From Caccousia sp900752115 (GTDB taxonomy: Bacteria > Bacillota > Clostridia > Oscillospirales > Acutalibacteraceae): a stretch of DNA of 58,814 nucleotides. Within the stretch, counting starts at the first letter, position 1, and each line of letters opens with the position of its first letter. The DNA lies in NCBI GenBank assembly GCA_902472225.1, contig CABRNB010000006.1, forward strand, positions 1-58,814. Reading direction: 5' to 3'. Below the pieces are notes generated by a model, which was given only the letters and a program-made list of their open reading frames with translations, was not told where the DNA came from and ran no database searches. Positions 6,565-15,460 of the stretch are shown here, piece after piece. Position numbers and translations under genes: made by a program.

Positions 6565-9219
6565 TCAGGCCTCGCGGTATTCCTCCATGATGAAGGCCTC
6601 GAGGATGTCGCCCTCCTTGATATCGTTGAAGCGCTCCAGGCCGATGCCGCAGTCGAAGCCGTCCGCGACCTCCTTGACGTCGTCCTTGAAGCGGCGCAGC
6701 GACGCAATCTTGTCCTCGGTGATGACGATACCGTCGCGCACCACGCGGATCTGCGCCGCGCGGGTGATCTTGCCGGACGTGACGTGCGAACCGGCGATCG
6801 TGCCGACGCTGCTGATCTTATAGACCTCGCGGACCTCGGCGCGGCCGAGCGCGACCTCGCGGAACTTCGGCGCGAGCATGCCCTTCATGGCGGACTCGAT
6901 CTCATCGATGCAGTCATAGATGATGCGGTACAGGCGCATGTCGACGTTGTCGCGCTTGGCGTTGGCCTCGGCCACCGGGTCGGGGCGGACGTTGAAGCCG
7001 ACGATAATCGCGTTCGAGGCGTTCGCCAGCATGACGTCGGACTCGTTGATGGCGCCGACGCCGCCGTGGATGACGACCACGCGGACCTCGTCGTTCGAGA
7101 GCTTCTCGAGCGACTGGCGCACCGCCTCGACGGAGCCCTGCACGTCGGCCTTGACGATGATCTTGAGCTCCTTCATCTCGCCCTGCTGCATCTGATCGAA
7201 GAGGTTGTCGAGCGTCACCTTCGTGCGGGAGTTGAACATTTCCTCCTTCTGCTCGTTGCGGCGCTGCTCGACGAGCTCGCGGGCGAGGCGTTCGTCGGAA
7301 ACGGCGTTGAAGATGTCGCCGCCCGTCGGCACGTCGTCGAGGCCCGTGACCTCCACCGGGACGCTCGGGCCCGCGGACTGGATCCGGCGGCCGCGCTCAT
7401 CCGTCATGGCGCGCACACGGCCGACGGCGGTACCGGCCACCACGATATCGCCCGTGTGCAGGGTGCCGTTCTGCACCAGCACGGTGGCGACGGGGCCGCG
7501 GCCGCGGTCGAGGCGGGCCTCGATGACGGTGCCCTTCGCCGCGCGGTCGGGGTTCGCCTTGAGCTCCTTCATGTCGGCGACGAGCGTCACCATCTCGAGC
7601 AGATCGTCAATGCCCTGGCCCGTGAGCGCGGAGACCGGGATGCACGGCGTATCGCCGCCCCACTCCTCCGGCACGAGCTCGTGCTCGGTGAGCTGCTGGA
7701 GCACATGATCCGGGTTTGCGCCCGGCTTATCCATCTTGTTGATCGCGACGATGATGCTCACGTTCGCGGCCTTCGCGTGGTTGATGGCCTCGATGGTCTG
7801 CGGCATGATGCCGTCGTCCGCGGCGACAACCAGAATCGCGATGTCCGTGACCTGGGCGCCTCTGGCGCGCATCGTGGTGAACGCGGCGTGGCCGGGCGTG
7901 TCGAGGAAGGTGATGGTGCGGTCGCCGAGCTGCACGCGGTACGCGCCGATGTGCTGCGTGATGCCGCCGGCCTCGGTGGCCGTGACGTGCGCGTTGCGGA
8001 TGCGGTCGAGCAGCGACGTCTTGCCGTGGTCGACGTGGCCCATGACGACCACGACCGGGGCGCGCGGCACGAGGTTGGCGTCGTCGTCCTCGCTGTCGTC
8101 GATGATCCGCTCCTCGATGGTGACGACGACCTCCTTCTCCACCTTCGCGTGGAATTCCATCGCGACGAGGGAGGCGGTGTCGAAGTCGATCACGTCGTTG
8201 ATCGCGGCGAACACGCCGAGGCCCATCAGCTTCTTGATGACCTCCGCCGCCGTCGCCTTCAGGCGCAGGGCCAGCTCGCCGACGGTGATCTCGTCCGGCA
8301 CCTGAATGGTCAAGTGCTTCTGCTTTCTCTCCAGCGCGATGCGGCGCATGCGCTCGGCCTCGGTCTCCTTGCGGGATCCCTTCGGCTTGCCGCGGTACTG
8401 GCTGCTGCGCTGCGTGAGCTTCTGCTTCTGCACGGTGTTGTCCACCTTCATCTTTTCGGAAGCAAGGCGGTCATACTTCTCGTTGTACTTCTCCAGCTCG
8501 ACATGGGACGCGCGCGTGTCGACGATGCGGCCCTCGCTGCGGCGCACCACGTTGTCCGTACGGTCGTTCTGCTGCTGCGGCGCGGCGGGACGCGCGGGCT
8601 GCTGGGCGGGAGCGGCCGCTTTCGCCGCCGGCTGCTGGGCCGCCGGGCGGGCAGCCTGCCGAGACTGGCGCTGCTGTCCGTTCTGGGCCTGCTGGGGCTG
8701 GCGCTGGCGATCGTTCGGGCGGTCGCCGCGGCGGTCGTTCTGCCGGCGATCGTTATGATTGCCGTTATTGGCGCCGTTATGTCCGTTCTGTCCGTTCTGT
8801 CCGTTCGGACGGTCGCTGCGGCGGTCGCCGCGGTCGTTCGGACGCCGGTCGCCCCCGCGATCGTTCTGCGCGGCGGGACGCTGCGGGCGGTCGTTCTGCG
8901 CCGCGGGGCGCTGGGCGGGAGCAGCCGGACGGGCGGGCTCCTGCGCCGGGGCCTGGGCGGCCGGAGCGGCGGCCGGGGCGGACGGCTCGGCCTCGACGGT
9001 CACCGTCACCTTCGGCTCGCTGCCGGAGGCAAAGTACTCGTCGAAGCTGCGGGCCGCGTGGCTCTGCGTGAAGCTCTCGAAGACGACGTCAAGCTCCTCC
9101 TCCGTCAGGGCGGTCATATGCTTTTTGCCGTCCCCGCAGTACTTCTGCAGGGCGTCAAGGACCTCCTTGTTCGGGACGTTCAGGTCCTTGGCGACCTCGT
9201 GGACTCTGTATTTAAACAT
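6565..9219 (-). CDS. infB: Translation initiation factor IF-2
   Basis: GTPase that delivers initiator tRNA to the 30S subunit. 884 aa. N-terminal IF2_N domain (MFKYRVHEVAKDLNVPNKEV), then a low-complexity linker (about 65-225) rich in Gln, Asn, Asp, Arg, Ala and Pro with repeated QNDR/NDR units, a second IF2_N-like block (TVGELALRLKATAAEVIKKL), the G domain with GHVDHGKT, DTPGHAAF and NKMD, then IF-2 domains to the C-terminus. The start is the ATG at 9217-9219, 12 bp after AGGAGG. The TTG at 9220-9222 is possible. The start overlaps the ylxQ stop by 8 bp. The linker DNA (about 8550-8990) is internally repetitive. Confidence 0.97.
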   Translation of the reverse strand: MFKYRVHEVAKDLNVPNKEVLDALQKYCGDGKKHMTALTEEELDVVFESFTQSHAARSFDEYFASGSEPKVTVTVEAEPSAPAAAPAAQAPAQEPARPAAPAQRPAAQNDRPQRPAAQNDRGGDRRPNDRGDRRSDRPNGQNGQNGHNGANNGNHNDRRQNDRRGDRPNDRQRQPQQAQNGQQRQSRQAARPAAQQPAAKAAAPAQQPARPAAPQQQNDRTDNVVRRSEGRIVDTRASHVELEKYNEKYDRLASEKMKVDNTVQKQKLTQRSSQYRGKPKGSRKETEAERMRRIALERKQKHLTIQVPDEITVGELALRLKATAAEVIKKLMGLGVFAAINDVIDFDTASLVAMEFHAKVEKEVVVTIEERIIDDSEDDDANLVPRAPVVVVMGHVDHGKTSLLDRIRNAHVTATEAGGITQHIGAYRVQLGDRTITFLDTPGHAAFTTMRARGAQVTDIAILVVAADDGIMPQTIEAINHAKAANVSIIVAINKMDKPGANPDHVLQQLTEHELVPEEWGGDTPCIPVSALTGQGIDDLLEMVTLVADMKELKANPDRAAKGTVIEARLDRGRGPVATVLVQNGTLHTGDIVVAGTAVGRVRAMTDERGRRIQSAGPSVPVEVTGLDDVPTGGDIFNAVSDERLARELVEQRRNEQKEEMFNSRTKVTLDNLFDQMQQGEMKELKIIVKADVQGSVEAVRQSLEKLSNDEVRVVVIHGGVGAINESDVMLANASNAIIVGFNVRPDPVAEANAKRDNVDMRLYRIIYDCIDEIESAMKGMLAPKFREVALGRAEVREVYKISSVGTIAGSHVTSGKITRAAQIRVVRDGIVITEDKIASLRRFKDDVKEVADGFDCGIGLERFNDIKEGDILEAFIMEEYREA

Positions 9220-9565
9220 CAATAGAATCAACCTCCTCAGTCGTGCCTTGCGGCGCTGCGTTCTCCAGCATCGCCCTCAGCTTGTCGGCGAAACCGGCGT
9301 CGTTCACGGCAAGGATTCCGGTCCGTTTCCCCACCGCGCAGGCGATTTCGTCCATTGACACACCGGCGGAAAGCGCCGGCGTCCTGTATTCCTCCGCCGC
9401 GGCGCGCGCGTTCCGCTCCGACCGGGGGGACAAATCCCCCGCGAGCAGGACGAGCCTCGCCTTTCCCTTCTGCAGGGATTCCTTCGCGGCGTCGGCGCCC
9501 ATGGAAAGCCTCTGCGCCTTTCTGGCAATGCCAAGGAAGGACAGAAGCCTCTCCTTCTCATTCAT
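9212..9565 (-). CDS. ylxQ: L7Ae/L30e-family RNA-binding protein YlxQ
   Basis: 117 aa, beginning MNEKERLLSFLGIARKAQRL. The family features are the early GLARKA-type helix, KARLVLLAGDLSPRSERNA and the GKRTGILAVNDAGFADKL end of the fold. Members bind kink-turn RNA; this nusA-infB-linked version is a K-turn binding ribosomal-protein paralogue. It starts 8 bp inside ylxR and ends 8 bp inside infB, so all three are coupled. Confidence 0.9.
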   Translation of the reverse strand: MNEKERLLSFLGIARKAQRLSMGADAAKESLQKGKARLVLLAGDLSPRSERNARAAAEEYRTPALSAGVSMDEIACAVGKRTGILAVNDAGFADKLRAMLENAAPQGTTEEVDSIDV

Positions 9566-9827
9566 TCCGGCTCAATTCCTCCTCCATGCGGTCATAGACC
9601 TCGTCGGGAATCCGGCAGGAAAACGCCCGCTCGAAGCGCCGCGCCTTGCGCGCCGCCCTGAGGCAGTCCGCGCTCCGGCACACATACGCTCCCCGCCCCG
9701 GCTTTTTGCCGGTCAGATCCAGGGAGACCTCCCCCTCCGGGGATTTGACGACACGCACCAGCTCTCGCTTCGGCTTCATCTCGCCGCAGCCGGTGCACAT
9801 TCTCATCGGGATTTTCTTCTGGTGCAT
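9558..9827 (-). CDS. ylxR: YlxR-family RNA-binding protein (RnpM type)
   Basis: 89 aa. It has the typical MRMCTGCGEMKPKRELVRVV opening, followed by KKPGRGAYVCRSADCLRAARK, which together define YlxR (DUF448). In Bacillus-type bacteria this small protein binds RNase P RNA and modulates its activity. The gene sits between nusA and ylxQ as in most Firmicutes, with the ATG 26 bp after the nusA stop. The cysteines in CTGC and CRSADC are present. Confidence 0.94.
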   Translation of the reverse strand: MHQKKIPMRMCTGCGEMKPKRELVRVVKSPEGEVSLDLTGKKPGRGAYVCRSADCLRAARKARRFERAFSCRIPDEVYDRMEEELSRNE

Positions 9828-9853
9828 ACGCGCCCCCCTCTCTCCTTTGATGC

Positions 9854-11083
9854 TCAGGCGTCTCCGGCGGGAGCCTCTGCGGGAGCCGTTTCCGTCTCCG
9901 GGGCCTCGGGAGCCGTTTCCGCCTCCGGAGCCTCGGGGGCCGCTTCCGCCTCCCCGGCGGCAGCGGGAGCCTCCTGCGCGGAGGGCTCTTCCGGTTCTTC
10001 CTCGCCGTAGAAGCCGCTTTCCGGCTTAATATCAATCTTCCAGCCGGTCAGCTTCGCGGCAAGGCGGGCGTTCTGGCCCTTGTTGCCGATGGCAAGCGAC
10101 AGCTGGCTGTCCGGCACGGTGACGCGGCAGGAGCGCGAGCCGTCCGCCGCCACGGTGACGTTGAGCACGTTCGCCGGGGAGAGCGCGGAGGCGATGAACT
10201 TCGCCGGGTCGTCGTTGTACTCCACAATATCAATCTTCTCGCCGCCGAGCTCCTCCACGATGCTCGAAACGCGGCTGCCGCGCGCGCCGATGCACGCGCC
10301 GATCGCGTCGACGTCGGGGTTGTGGCTGATTACGGCCAGCTTCGTGCGGGAGCCGGCCTCGCGGGAGACGGCCTTGATTTCGACCGTACCGTCGTAGATC
10401 TCGGGCACCTCCGTCTCAAACAGGCGCTTGACGAGGTCGGGGTGCGTGCGGGAAATCACGGCGCGCGGCCCGCGCTCCGTCTCGCGCACGTCCACGACGT
10501 ACACACGGATGTGCTTGCCCTCCTCGAGCACCTCGCCGCCCACCTGCTCGGAGCGCGGCAGCACGGCCTCGGCCTTTCCGATGCGCAGCGTGGCGGCGCC
10601 GGTGCGCGGGTCGATGCGCTCGACGAGCGCGCTGACAAGCTCCTGATTCTTGCTCTGGAATTCCTGCATCATCTGGCCGCGCTCGCCGTCGCGGATGCCC
10701 TGCCGGATGATGTTGCGCGCGGTCTGCGCCGCGATGCGGCCGAACTCCTTCGTGTTCATGGTGACGTACACGTCGTCGCCGACCTCGACCGTCGGGTCGA
10801 TCTTTCTCGCCTTCTCGATGAGAACCTCCTTGCCGGGCTCCCACACGTCGTCGACGGCGATCATCTTCAGACGCACCTCAAACATGCCCGTCTCGGGGTT
10901 GAGGTCGATCACGGCGTCCTCGTTGTCGTAGCTGTTCTTGCACGCGGTGAGGATCGCCTTCTTGATTTTCTCGAGCATGAAGTCGACCGGGATGCCGCGC
11001 TCCTTCTCGAGAAGCTGAAGCGCCTCAAAAATTTCGTTTTTGTTGTCGGGCTTCTCGTTCTTCTTTTTCGTTCTCGCTGCCAT
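9854..11083 (-). CDS. nusA: Transcription termination/antitermination factor NusA
   Basis: RNA polymerase-bound elongation factor, 409 aa from the ATG at 11081-11083, with GGAGGG 10 bp upstream. Order: N-terminal RNAP-binding domain (EIFEALQLLEKERGIPVDFM), S1 (RIDPRTGAATLRIGKAEAVL), KH1 (FETEVPEIYDGTVEIKAVSR, DAIGACIGARGSRV) and KH2 (LSPANVLNV to AIGNKGQNARLAAKLTGWKI). A ~50-residue tail follows, of repeated Pro-Glu-Ala units encoded by a near-tandem ~30-bp DNA repeat (9870-9960). The acidic AR2-type repeats of gamma-proteobacterial NusA are absent, as usual in Firmicutes. It starts 1 bp after the rimP stop. Confidence 0.97.
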   Translation of the reverse strand: MAARTKKKNEKPDNKNEIFEALQLLEKERGIPVDFMLEKIKKAILTACKNSYDNEDAVIDLNPETGMFEVRLKMIAVDDVWEPGKEVLIEKARKIDPTVEVGDDVYVTMNTKEFGRIAAQTARNIIRQGIRDGERGQMMQEFQSKNQELVSALVERIDPRTGAATLRIGKAEAVLPRSEQVGGEVLEEGKHIRVYVVDVRETERGPRAVISRTHPDLVKRLFETEVPEIYDGTVEIKAVSREAGSRTKLAVISHNPDVDAIGACIGARGSRVSSIVEELGGEKIDIVEYNDDPAKFIASALSPANVLNVTVAADGSRSCRVTVPDSQLSLAIGNKGQNARLAAKLTGWKIDIKPESGFYGEEEPEEPSAQEAPAAAGEAEAAPEAPEAETAPEAPETETAPAEAPAGDA

Positions 11084-11084
11084 G

Positions 11085-11585
11085 TTACTCGTTCCCTCCA
11101 TCGATGTCCTCGTCGTCGAGCAGACGAACCTTCGACACGGCCGCGCGCTCGAGCAGCACCGGCTCAGCGCCTCCCGCGTCCAACGTAATCGTATTTTCCT
11201 CATAGCCAAGGAGCGTCCCGCGCAGCTCCCTCCTGCCGTCCGGCAGGGGGCGGATCAGCCGCGCGAGCACCCTCGCGCCCACAAAGGCGGCGAAGTGCTC
11301 CGGCCGTGTCAGCTCGCGCCCGAGCCCCGGGGAGCAGACCTCGAGGCAGTATTCCTGCGCGATGGGGTCAAGCTCGTCGAGCGGGTCGTTCACCGCGCGC
11401 GTCATCGCGACGCAGTCGTCGATCCCGACGCCGCCGGGCTTGTCAATGAAGATGCGCAAAAACCAGTCCGCGCCCTCCTTGACAAAGCGGACGTCCCACA
11501 GAATGTAGCCGAGGCTTTCCGCGATCGGCGCGGCCAGCTGCCGGACAATCGCGGCGGTATTTCCGCCCTTTTTCTTCTCAGCCAA
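11085..11585 (-). CDS. rimP: Ribosome maturation factor RimP
   Basis: 166 aa factor for 30S assembly and first gene of the operon. Family blocks: LAAPIAESLGYILWDVRFVK, WFLRIFIDKPGGVGIDDCVA, CLEVCSPGLGRELTRPEHF and the C-terminal SH3-like barrel with LRGTLLGYEENTITL. The start appears to be a TTG at 11583-11585, seven bases after GAGGTG. No ATG in this frame lies near the RBS. The rare start may help keep the level of the first gene below that of the later ones. Confidence 0.93.
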   Translation of the reverse strand: MAEKKKGGNTAAIVRQLAAPIAESLGYILWDVRFVKEGADWFLRIFIDKPGGVGIDDCVAMTRAVNDPLDELDPIAQEYCLEVCSPGLGRELTRPEHFAAFVGARVLARLIRPLPDGRRELRGTLLGYEENTITLDAGGAEPVLLERAAVSKVRLLDDEDIDGGNE

Positions 11586-11621
11586 AGCTTCGTCACCTCT
11601 TTAAAGCGTGTAATACAAACA

Positions 11622-11645
11622 AAAGAGCGGGTCGCCCCACTCTTT
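11622..11645 (-). promoter_or_regulatory. Leader hairpin of the rimP operon
   Basis: The minus-strand leader contains AAAGAGTGGG and, after a four-base loop, CCCGCTCTTT, then TTGTTT. Stem-loops of this A/G-rich type commonly sit before rimP in Firmicutes. With its trailing T-rich stretch it can act as an attenuator, possibly controlled by NusA itself. Confidence 0.6.
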
Positions 11646-11671
11646 CATCATTCCACCATATCAACATGAGT

Positions 11672-11700
11672 ATTTTAACACACAAACCGCGAAAGATCAA
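11672..11700 (-). promoter_or_regulatory. Sigma-A promoter of the rimP-nusA-infB operon
   Basis: TTGATC (minus strand, 11695-11700), 17-bp spacer, TAAAAT (11672-11677). It lies 87 bp upstream of the rimP TTG and drives the leftward block down to ribF. Confidence 0.75.
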
Positions 11701-11723
11701 GGGCGATCCGCGTCCGGCCCGCC

Positions 11724-11752
11724 AAATCCGGCGCCGTTTTCGCGCCGGATTT
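11724..11752 (-). terminator. Hairpin downstream of spoVT, possible terminator
   Basis: A perfect 11-bp stem (AAATCCGGCGC / GCGCCGGATTT) with a seven-base loop, 108 bp past spoVT and 24 bp before the rimP -35 box. It has no T-run on the minus strand, so it is a weak or factor-aided terminator at best. Confidence 0.45.
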
Positions 11753-11860
11753 GTGGAAATCGGGGAGGACGGGGGCCCGCACGGCGATTCCTGTCCGCTC
11801 CCCGCTCCATGCGCCCGGCGGGAACGAAGCGCCCGCGCCGCGGGGGCCGCGCTTTCCGCC

Positions 11861-12397
11861 TCAGCTCTCCATCTGCCGGCCGAGGAAGCTGGCCGCCACC
11901 TGCGCGAGCTTCGTCTCCGTCTCGCCGGGGGCGGTGCCGCTCTCGGGCTGGAGCACGACGACGGCGCCGGTCACGTCGCTCTCCGCGATGATCGGGCACA
12001 CAATCGAGGCCGTGCGGCTCACGCCCTCCACGGGGCACAGATGCGCGCCGCCGCTGCTGACGAAGCTGTGCCGCCCCTGCATATATTCCTCGAGCTCCGG
12101 GGAAACGCGCCGCTCAAGGTATTCCCTTCTCGACACACCCGCCGCCGCCACGACGTGGTCGCGGTCGCAGACGAGCGTCGGCAGGTTTGCCGTTTTGCTC
12201 AGCACCTCCGCATACTGGGAGGCAAACGTGGAAAGCTCTCCTACCGGAGAGTATTTCCGGAAAATCACGCCTCCCTGCGCGTCGGTGAAAATTTCCAGCG
12301 GATCGCCCTCGCGGATCCGCAGCGTGCGGCGGATCTCCTTCGGGATGACCACGCGGCCGAGGTCGTCGATTCTTCTCACAATACCCGTTGCCTTCAT
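11861..12397 (-). CDS. spoVT: Stage V sporulation protein T (AbrB-GAF regulator)
   Basis: 178 aa. The N-terminal swapped-hairpin DNA-binding domain reads KATGIVRRIDDLGRVVIPKE followed by RRTLRIREGDPLEIF, nearly the textbook AbrB/SpoVT sequence. Residues 55-178 form a GAF-like domain (CPIIAESDVTGAVVVLQ). SpoVT tunes sigma-G-dependent forespore genes, so this marks a spore former. The start at 12395-12397 has GAGGAATTTTC upstream. A sigma-G-like promoter stands 84 bp upstream. Confidence 0.95.
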   Translation of the reverse strand: MKATGIVRRIDDLGRVVIPKEIRRTLRIREGDPLEIFTDAQGGVIFRKYSPVGELSTFASQYAEVLSKTANLPTLVCDRDHVVAAAGVSRREYLERRVSPELEEYMQGRHSFVSSGGAHLCPVEGVSRTASIVCPIIAESDVTGAVVVLQPESGTAPGETETKLAQVAASFLGRQMES

Positions 12398-12480
12398 ATG
12401 AAAATTCCTCCATCAGACTGTTTGCTTTGTTTTTGCAGCCGGTCCGGGCGGCTTTTTCCGTCCGCGCCTTGCCTGAGAGA

Positions 12481-12509
12481 TAGTATCTGCCGCCGCGAGG
12501 AATTTATAC
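12481..12509 (-). promoter_or_regulatory. Sigma-G/F-like promoter of spoVT
   Basis: On the minus strand GTATAAA (12503-12509), a 15-bp spacer and GATACTA (12481-12487). This follows the forespore consensus GnATRa-15-cATnnTA closely, and B. subtilis spoVT is also sigma-G dependent. The spacing is wrong for sigma-A. Confidence 0.6.
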
Positions 12510-12588
12510 CCAGCCGTCCGGCGCTGTCATTTGCTTTCGCAAAACGCAGAATTTCCAAATTTCTGTAGGAGCTCGGGACGCAATCGTG

Positions 12589-12594
12589 TATAAT
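12589..12594 (+). promoter_or_regulatory. Probable -10 box for ade
   Basis: A perfect TATAAT lies 83 bp before the ade start. No good -35 hexamer stands 16-18 bp upstream, so an activator may be needed. The 5' leader does not resemble a purine riboswitch. Confidence 0.4.
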
Positions 12595-12677
12595 GAATAA
12601 AAGAAACTCCGCCGCACGCGGGGAAAAACAAATGCATCAGGAAACATGCAGAACGCAGCAGGAAAGGAGAAAGCGGA

Positions 12678-14459
12678 ATGAAAATTCGACCGCAGAACAG
12701 GAAGGCGCTGCTCCGCGCGGCGCTGGGGGAGGAACCGAGCGAGCTTCTGATCCGGAACGCGAAACTTGTCAATGTGCTCACGGGCGAAATTTACCCGGCG
12801 GACGTTTACGCCTCCGGCGGTTTTATCGTCCATGTGGAGTCCGCGCGGCCCGGGGAAAATCCGGCTCCGGCGCAGACGGTGATCGACGCTGCGGGCAGCT
12901 ATCTTCTGCCCGGCTTTATCGATTCGCACGAGCATATTGAGAGCTCGATGATGACGCCGCGCCATTTCGCGGAAACGGTGATCCCGCAGGGAACGACGAC
13001 CGTAATCTGCGACCCGCACGAGATTGCGAACGTCCTCGGCGAGGAGGGCGTGCGGTACATGCACGAGTGCGGCGAGGGCCTGCCGATGCGCCAGCTGATC
13101 GACGTGCCGAGCTGCGTGCCCTCCGCTCCCGGACTGGAAGGCAGCGGAGCCTCGTTCGGGGCGGCGGAGATCCGCGAGCTCGCGCAGCTTGACCGCGCCG
13201 TCGGTCTGGCGGAGGTCATGGATTTTCCCGGCGTTATCGGCGGCGCGCCGCGCATGATGGAGATCCTCGACGCCGCGGAGGAGGCCGGGCTGTACCTGCA
13301 GGGCCATGCGCCGATGCTCTCGGGCCGCGCGCTCTCCGCTTACCGCTGCGCCGGGCCGAACACCTGCCATGAGACGTGCTTCGCCGCGGAGGCGCTCGAA
13401 AAGCTGCGCTGCGGCGTTTACGTCGACGCGCGCGAATCCTCCATTATGAAGAACGTAAAGGAGATCTGGGAGGGCGTGCGGCATGTACGCTATTTCGATC
13501 AGCTCACCTTCTGCACGGATGACCGCGAGGCCGACGAGATCCTCGGCGAGGGCCACGTCAACGACGTGGTGCGCGCCGCGATCGCCTGCGGCATGGACCC
13601 CGTGGACGCCGTCAAGTGCGCCACCTACAACGCCGCGCGCGAGGCCGGGCTGGAAAACCTCGGCGCAATCGCCCCCGGCTTTGCCGCCGACATGCAGCTC
13701 GTCCCGGATCTGAGGGAGCTCCGCCCGAGCCACGTCTTTTTCGGCGGCTGTCTCGTCGCAAAGGACGGCGCTCTCACCGAGCCCCTGCCGGAGAAACGCT
13801 TCCCCACGGAGACGCGCAGCACCATGCACGTGCGCCCGCTCACGGTACAGGACTTTTGCCTGCGCGCCCCCGTGGAAAACGGAAGCGTCGCCGTCAACGT
13901 GATGCGCTACCCCAGCGTGGAGAGCGCGCTGTCCACACTGGCGCAGGAGACGCTGCCCGTGCGCGGCGGCTGCGTGGAGACGGACGATCCCGAGCTGCTT
14001 TATATGGCCGTCATCAACCGGCATGAGGGCTCGGACGCCATCGCCGTCGGCCTGGTGCGGGGCGCGGGGCTGCGCGGCGGCGCGCTGGCTTCCACCGTCG
14101 CGCACGACTGCCACAATCTCATCGTCGTCTACGACACCCCGGAGAACGCCCTCCTCGCCGCCAACGAGCTCATCGCCTGCGGCGGCGGCATGTGCGCCGT
14201 GCGCGGCGGGAAGGCGCTGCACACGCTTGCTCTCCCGCTGGCCGGCCTGATGTCCCTCTCCCCGGCGCGCGAGCTCGCGCAGGACTGCCGGGCGATGAAG
14301 GACGCGGTGCGCTCCCTCGGCCTCACACAGCTTGCCAACCCGCTTCTGCGCATCGTCACGTTTGCGCTCCCCGTCATTCCCGAGGTGCGCCTGACGGATC
14401 TCGGCCTGGTGGACGTCGCCTCCCAGAAGCTGATCCCCACGTTCCCGGATTTTTCGTAA
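12678..14459 (+). CDS. ade: Adenine deaminase
   Basis: Deaminates adenine to hypoxanthine for purine salvage; 593 aa, amidohydrolase superfamily. Metal ligands and family blocks are visible: PGFIDSHEHIESSMMTP, TTVICDPHEIANVLG, LQGHAPMLSG, FCTDDREADEI and the C-terminal HDCHNLIVV-type block with GGGMCAV. The ATG at 12678-12680 follows GAAAGGAGAAAGCGGA. It is transcribed away from spoVT and converges with the HAD gene that follows. Full length, with no sign of damage. Confidence 0.96.
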   Translation: MKIRPQNRKALLRAALGEEPSELLIRNAKLVNVLTGEIYPADVYASGGFIVHVESARPGENPAPAQTVIDAAGSYLLPGFIDSHEHIESSMMTPRHFAETVIPQGTTTVICDPHEIANVLGEEGVRYMHECGEGLPMRQLIDVPSCVPSAPGLEGSGASFGAAEIRELAQLDRAVGLAEVMDFPGVIGGAPRMMEILDAAEEAGLYLQGHAPMLSGRALSAYRCAGPNTCHETCFAAEALEKLRCGVYVDARESSIMKNVKEIWEGVRHVRYFDQLTFCTDDREADEILGEGHVNDVVRAAIACGMDPVDAVKCATYNAAREAGLENLGAIAPGFAADMQLVPDLRELRPSHVFFGGCLVAKDGALTEPLPEKRFPTETRSTMHVRPLTVQDFCLRAPVENGSVAVNVMRYPSVESALSTLAQETLPVRGGCVETDDPELLYMAVINRHEGSDAIAVGLVRGAGLRGGALASTVAHDCHNLIVVYDTPENALLAANELIACGGGMCAVRGGKALHTLALPLAGLMSLSPARELAQDCRAMKDAVRSLGLTQLANPLLRIVTFALPVIPEVRLTDLGLVDVASQKLIPTFPDFS

Positions 14460-14516
14460 ACCCGTTTTTCATTCCTGCGGCTGTCCGGACCTTTTCGGAA
14501 ACCGCCGGAAAGCTTT

Positions 14517-15305
14517 TTACAGCCCGCGCAGGCGCAGGAATACGTCAATGGCGGCGGCAAAGCCGTAGCCGCCCTCCAGCGGAGCGACGTAAGCGGGCAG
14601 ATGGTTCATATGATCGGCAAAGGGGACGACGTTCGCCACGCCGCAGGTCACGGGGAAATGGGCGAACATCGGCTCATCGTTCGGGGAGTCGCCGAAGAAC
14701 ATGACCCTCCCCAGCGGATCGTCCTCGCCGAGCACCTCGCGCAGGAAAAGCTCCGTCATGGCAAGCTTGTCGTAATCGCCGAACCAGGCGTTGACGTGAA
14801 TCGAGCTGACCTTCGCGTGCGCGCCCATCGACTCACAGACCTCCCGGATGCGCTCCGCGTCCGAGAGCGGCAGGACGGGCGGCTCCTCGGCGAAGTCGAT
14901 CGCGAGGTCGTAGACGCGGGAGAACTGATCCTTCGCGACACGGCTGCCGGGAACCGCGGCAAGGCAGGCCTCGCGCACGGCCTGCAGCTTCTCGTGCACG
15001 TCGGGGGAAGCCACGCTCGGGTGGGTGAACACCTGCAGGTGATCGTTTTCGTCGAGATAGTATACGACCGCGCCGTTCTCGCCCACGACGGCCTTGACCG
15101 GCCACTCGCGCGCAATCAAATCGCACCAGCCGCACGATCTTCCCGTAACGGGAATCACCGAGAAGCCCGCGTCGTGCAGGCGCCACAGCGCGCTGTATGC
15201 CTCGGCAGGCAGTCTTCCCTTGTTTGTCAGGGTGTCGTCAATATCTGTGAGGATGTAGCGGATGCGCCCCGCCTCTTCTCTCGTCAGCTCCTCAATCGGT
15301 TTCAT
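14517..15305 (-). CDS. HAD-superfamily sugar-phosphatase-like hydrolase (Cof / MPGP type)
   Basis: 262 aa. Motif I is YILTDIDDTLTNKG (two catalytic Asp), motif II IPVTGRS, and motif IV GDSPNDEPMF with the metal-binding Asp pair. The C2B-type cap (about 85-190) places it with Cof-like and mannosyl-phosphoglycerate phosphatase-like enzymes. The substrate cannot be told. The ATG at 15303-15305 has GGGAG nine bases upstream, with a perfect-consensus promoter ahead of it. Confidence 0.85.
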   Translation of the reverse strand: MKPIEELTREEAGRIRYILTDIDDTLTNKGRLPAEAYSALWRLHDAGFSVIPVTGRSCGWCDLIAREWPVKAVVGENGAVVYYLDENDHLQVFTHPSVASPDVHEKLQAVREACLAAVPGSRVAKDQFSRVYDLAIDFAEEPPVLPLSDAERIREVCESMGAHAKVSSIHVNAWFGDYDKLAMTELFLREVLGEDDPLGRVMFFGDSPNDEPMFAHFPVTCGVANVVPFADHMNHLPAYVAPLEGGYGFAAAIDVFLRLRGL

Positions 15306-15382
15306 TTGGATTTTGCTCCCTTCCGCGTTGTTTCCGCGCCGGGCCGCAGCGCGGTTTTTTCCGTGGGTTCTTTCGATCATCC

Positions 15383-15411
15383 ATTATAATACCGCGCGAA
15401 TACGGTGTCAA
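15383..15411 (-). promoter_or_regulatory. Perfect-consensus sigma-A promoter of the HAD gene
   Basis: TTGACA (15406-15411), 17-bp spacer, TATAAT (15383-15388) on the minus strand. All twelve consensus bases match at optimal spacing. Confidence 0.9.
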
Positions 15412-15460
15412 ATAAATTTCAAATTATTTCGAATATTTACGAATTTTCTCGCTTTCCCTA

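Noticed and set aside
6337..9225. 962-codon plus-strand open frame opposite infB
   Set aside because: Codon-mirror of infB; composition is extreme (HDDHRG-type runs) and there is no start signal.
12595..12677. Purine riboswitch before ade
   Set aside because: The 80-nt leader lacks the three-way junction and conserved loops.
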